Shown one piece after another: positions 5,937 to 6,320 of a stretch of 6,320 nt of DNA (position 1 is the stretch's first letter; each line of letters opens with the position of its first letter). The position numbers and the translations under genes are program-made. The stretch is from Desulfobacterales bacterium (GTDB taxonomy: Bacteria > Desulfobacterota > Desulfobacteria > Desulfobacterales > BuS5), in the NCBI GenBank assembly GCA_016735355.1, contig JAERRQ010000003.1, positions 1 to 6,320 of the forward strand, written 5' to 3'. The notes beneath the pieces were generated by a model that was given only the letters and a program-made list of their open reading frames with translations, was not told the origin of the DNA and did no database searches.

Positions 5937-6224
5937 CAGGTGGGTCTCCACGGCCATACGATCGTGCAAAATGCGGATAATTTCAATAGCGGTAGATTTT
6001 TGGCGATAGAAAATTAAATGCCGTCCTACACGATAAACCCGATAGCCCTTCCGAATATCATCCCGAGCATTCCCTAAATGAGGCTGCTCAGCCAAAATAT
6101 GAAAGCTTTCATCAAGTTTTGAAAGATAAATGTTGCGTTGCTCACGGCCCCAAGATTTTAATGTAAAACGGCCAATAGATTTAAGATCTTCAAGGGATTT
6201 TGCACTAAGACGAAAGACTGGCAT
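5895..6224 (-). CDS. RelE/ParE-family toxin
   Basis: A 109-residue toxin of the RelE/ParE superfamily (ParE type, probably gyrase-directed by analogy). The fold pattern is clear: an N-terminal strand (MPVFRLS), a helical hairpin with D-L-x-x-I and a following Q-R-N-I-Y-L-S-K-L-D-E-S-F region, then L-A-E-Q-P-H-L-G (44-51), Y-R-V-Y-R-V-G-R-H-L-I-F-Y-R (61-74) and the closing I-I-R-I-L-H-D-R-M (82-90). Family members usually stop soon after a segment equivalent to residues 91-96 (A-V-E-T-H-L). Here 13 more residues (97-109) are encoded by the repeat tract, so the native stop seems to have been lost. The ATG overlaps the antitoxin stop as TAATG, with GAAGG nine bases upstream, so the pair is translationally coupled. 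The core looks intact; activity with the extra tail is not known. Confidence 0.88.
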   Translation of the reverse strand: MPVFRLSAKSLEDLKSIGRFTLKSWGREQRNIYLSKLDESFHILAEQPHLGNARDDIRKGYRVYRVGRHLIFYRQKSTAIEIIRILHDRMAVETHLGIPGTRGFEGLRD

Positions 6225-6320
6225 TAACTCGCACCTTCTTGGTCGAGTTCCTTAAACAGTCCATCCAATGAATACTCGACAAATCCACTTTCTTCACCTT
6301 CAATTAATGCACGTCGCAAA
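6224..6320 (-). CDS. ParD-like antitoxin, 3' end only
   Basis: The last 31 codons of an antitoxin gene whose start lies beyond the window. The visible residues begin LRRALIEGEESGFVEYSLD and end D-Q-E-G-A-S before the TAA at 6226-6224. The A-L-x-E-G-E-x-S-G pattern followed by an acidic helix is typical of the C-terminal, toxin-binding part of ParD-family antitoxins. The ribbon-helix-helix DNA-binding N-terminus is not in view. It sits directly before the ParE-like toxin gene with a one-base overlap, as expected for parDE, and would normally repress the pair's own promoter upstream. Confidence 0.82.
   Translation of the reverse strand, partial: LRRALIEGEESGFVEYSLDGLFKELDQEGAS

Noticed and set aside
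5806..6009. 67-codon plus-strand frame across the repeat tract
   Set aside because: Its translation is repeat-encoded Pro/Ser/Asn-rich low-complexity sequence plus antisense of the toxin gene.

Overview
The window looks like an accessory stretch of an anaerobic bacterial chromosome. A sulfate-reducer-like Desulfobacterota host is my best guess. It rests on the kind of large Cys-rich radical SAM/methyltransferase protein present, the moderately AT-rich composition with poly-A/T runs, and intergenic GGGATTCC-type repeats. None of these proves the taxon. Every gene I support lies on the minus strand, so transcription runs from high to low coordinates.

In transcription order: (1) 6320-5895, the 3' end of a ParD-like antitoxin gene cut by the window edge, overlapping by one base a RelE/ParE-family toxin gene. 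(2) 5940-5807, a GGGATTC-rich degenerate repeat with a core of five tandem octamers. It starts where the ParE toxin would normally end and runs into what looks like the last ~15 codons of a second, otherwise missing gene. (3) 5762-5396, a winged-helix antitoxin-like gene of the HVO_A0114/COG4190 type. It has a strong Shine-Dalgarno and an ATGA overlap with the remnant upstream, but a one-base frame break in an A9 run separates its N-terminus from its HTH body. (4) 5315-2337, the main gene: a 992-residue, 36-cysteine protein that joins a radical SAM enzyme, a conserved linker, an ArsM/AS3MT-like methyltransferase with its conserved cysteines, and a C-terminal DUF5714-like Cys-rich module. (5) 2336-2122, an intergenic spacer with a 15-bp direct repeat of the same CCGGAATCA flavour. 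(6) 2121-898, a AAA_14/DUF4143 ATPase gene. (7) 897-769, a spacer with a perfect 11-bp inverted repeat. (8) 768-10, a secreted DUF4412-like protein with a clear signal peptide and a strong ribosome binding site.

The genes do not form one obvious pathway. The upper part is a toxin-antitoxin patch that seems to have been eroded by repeat growth and frame loss. The large fusion enzyme has its own ribosome binding site and no recognisable partner here (no arsenic transporter, ArsR with a Cys motif, or precursor peptide), so it probably works alone or with genes elsewhere. Its domain content recalls two known systems in which a radical SAM enzyme and an ArsM methyltransferase act in sequence on arsenic (ArsL/ArsM for arsinothricin, ArsS/ArsM for arsenosugars), but here the two activities are on one chain with a third Cys-rich domain. 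This fusion is the most interesting item; its substrate is unknown.
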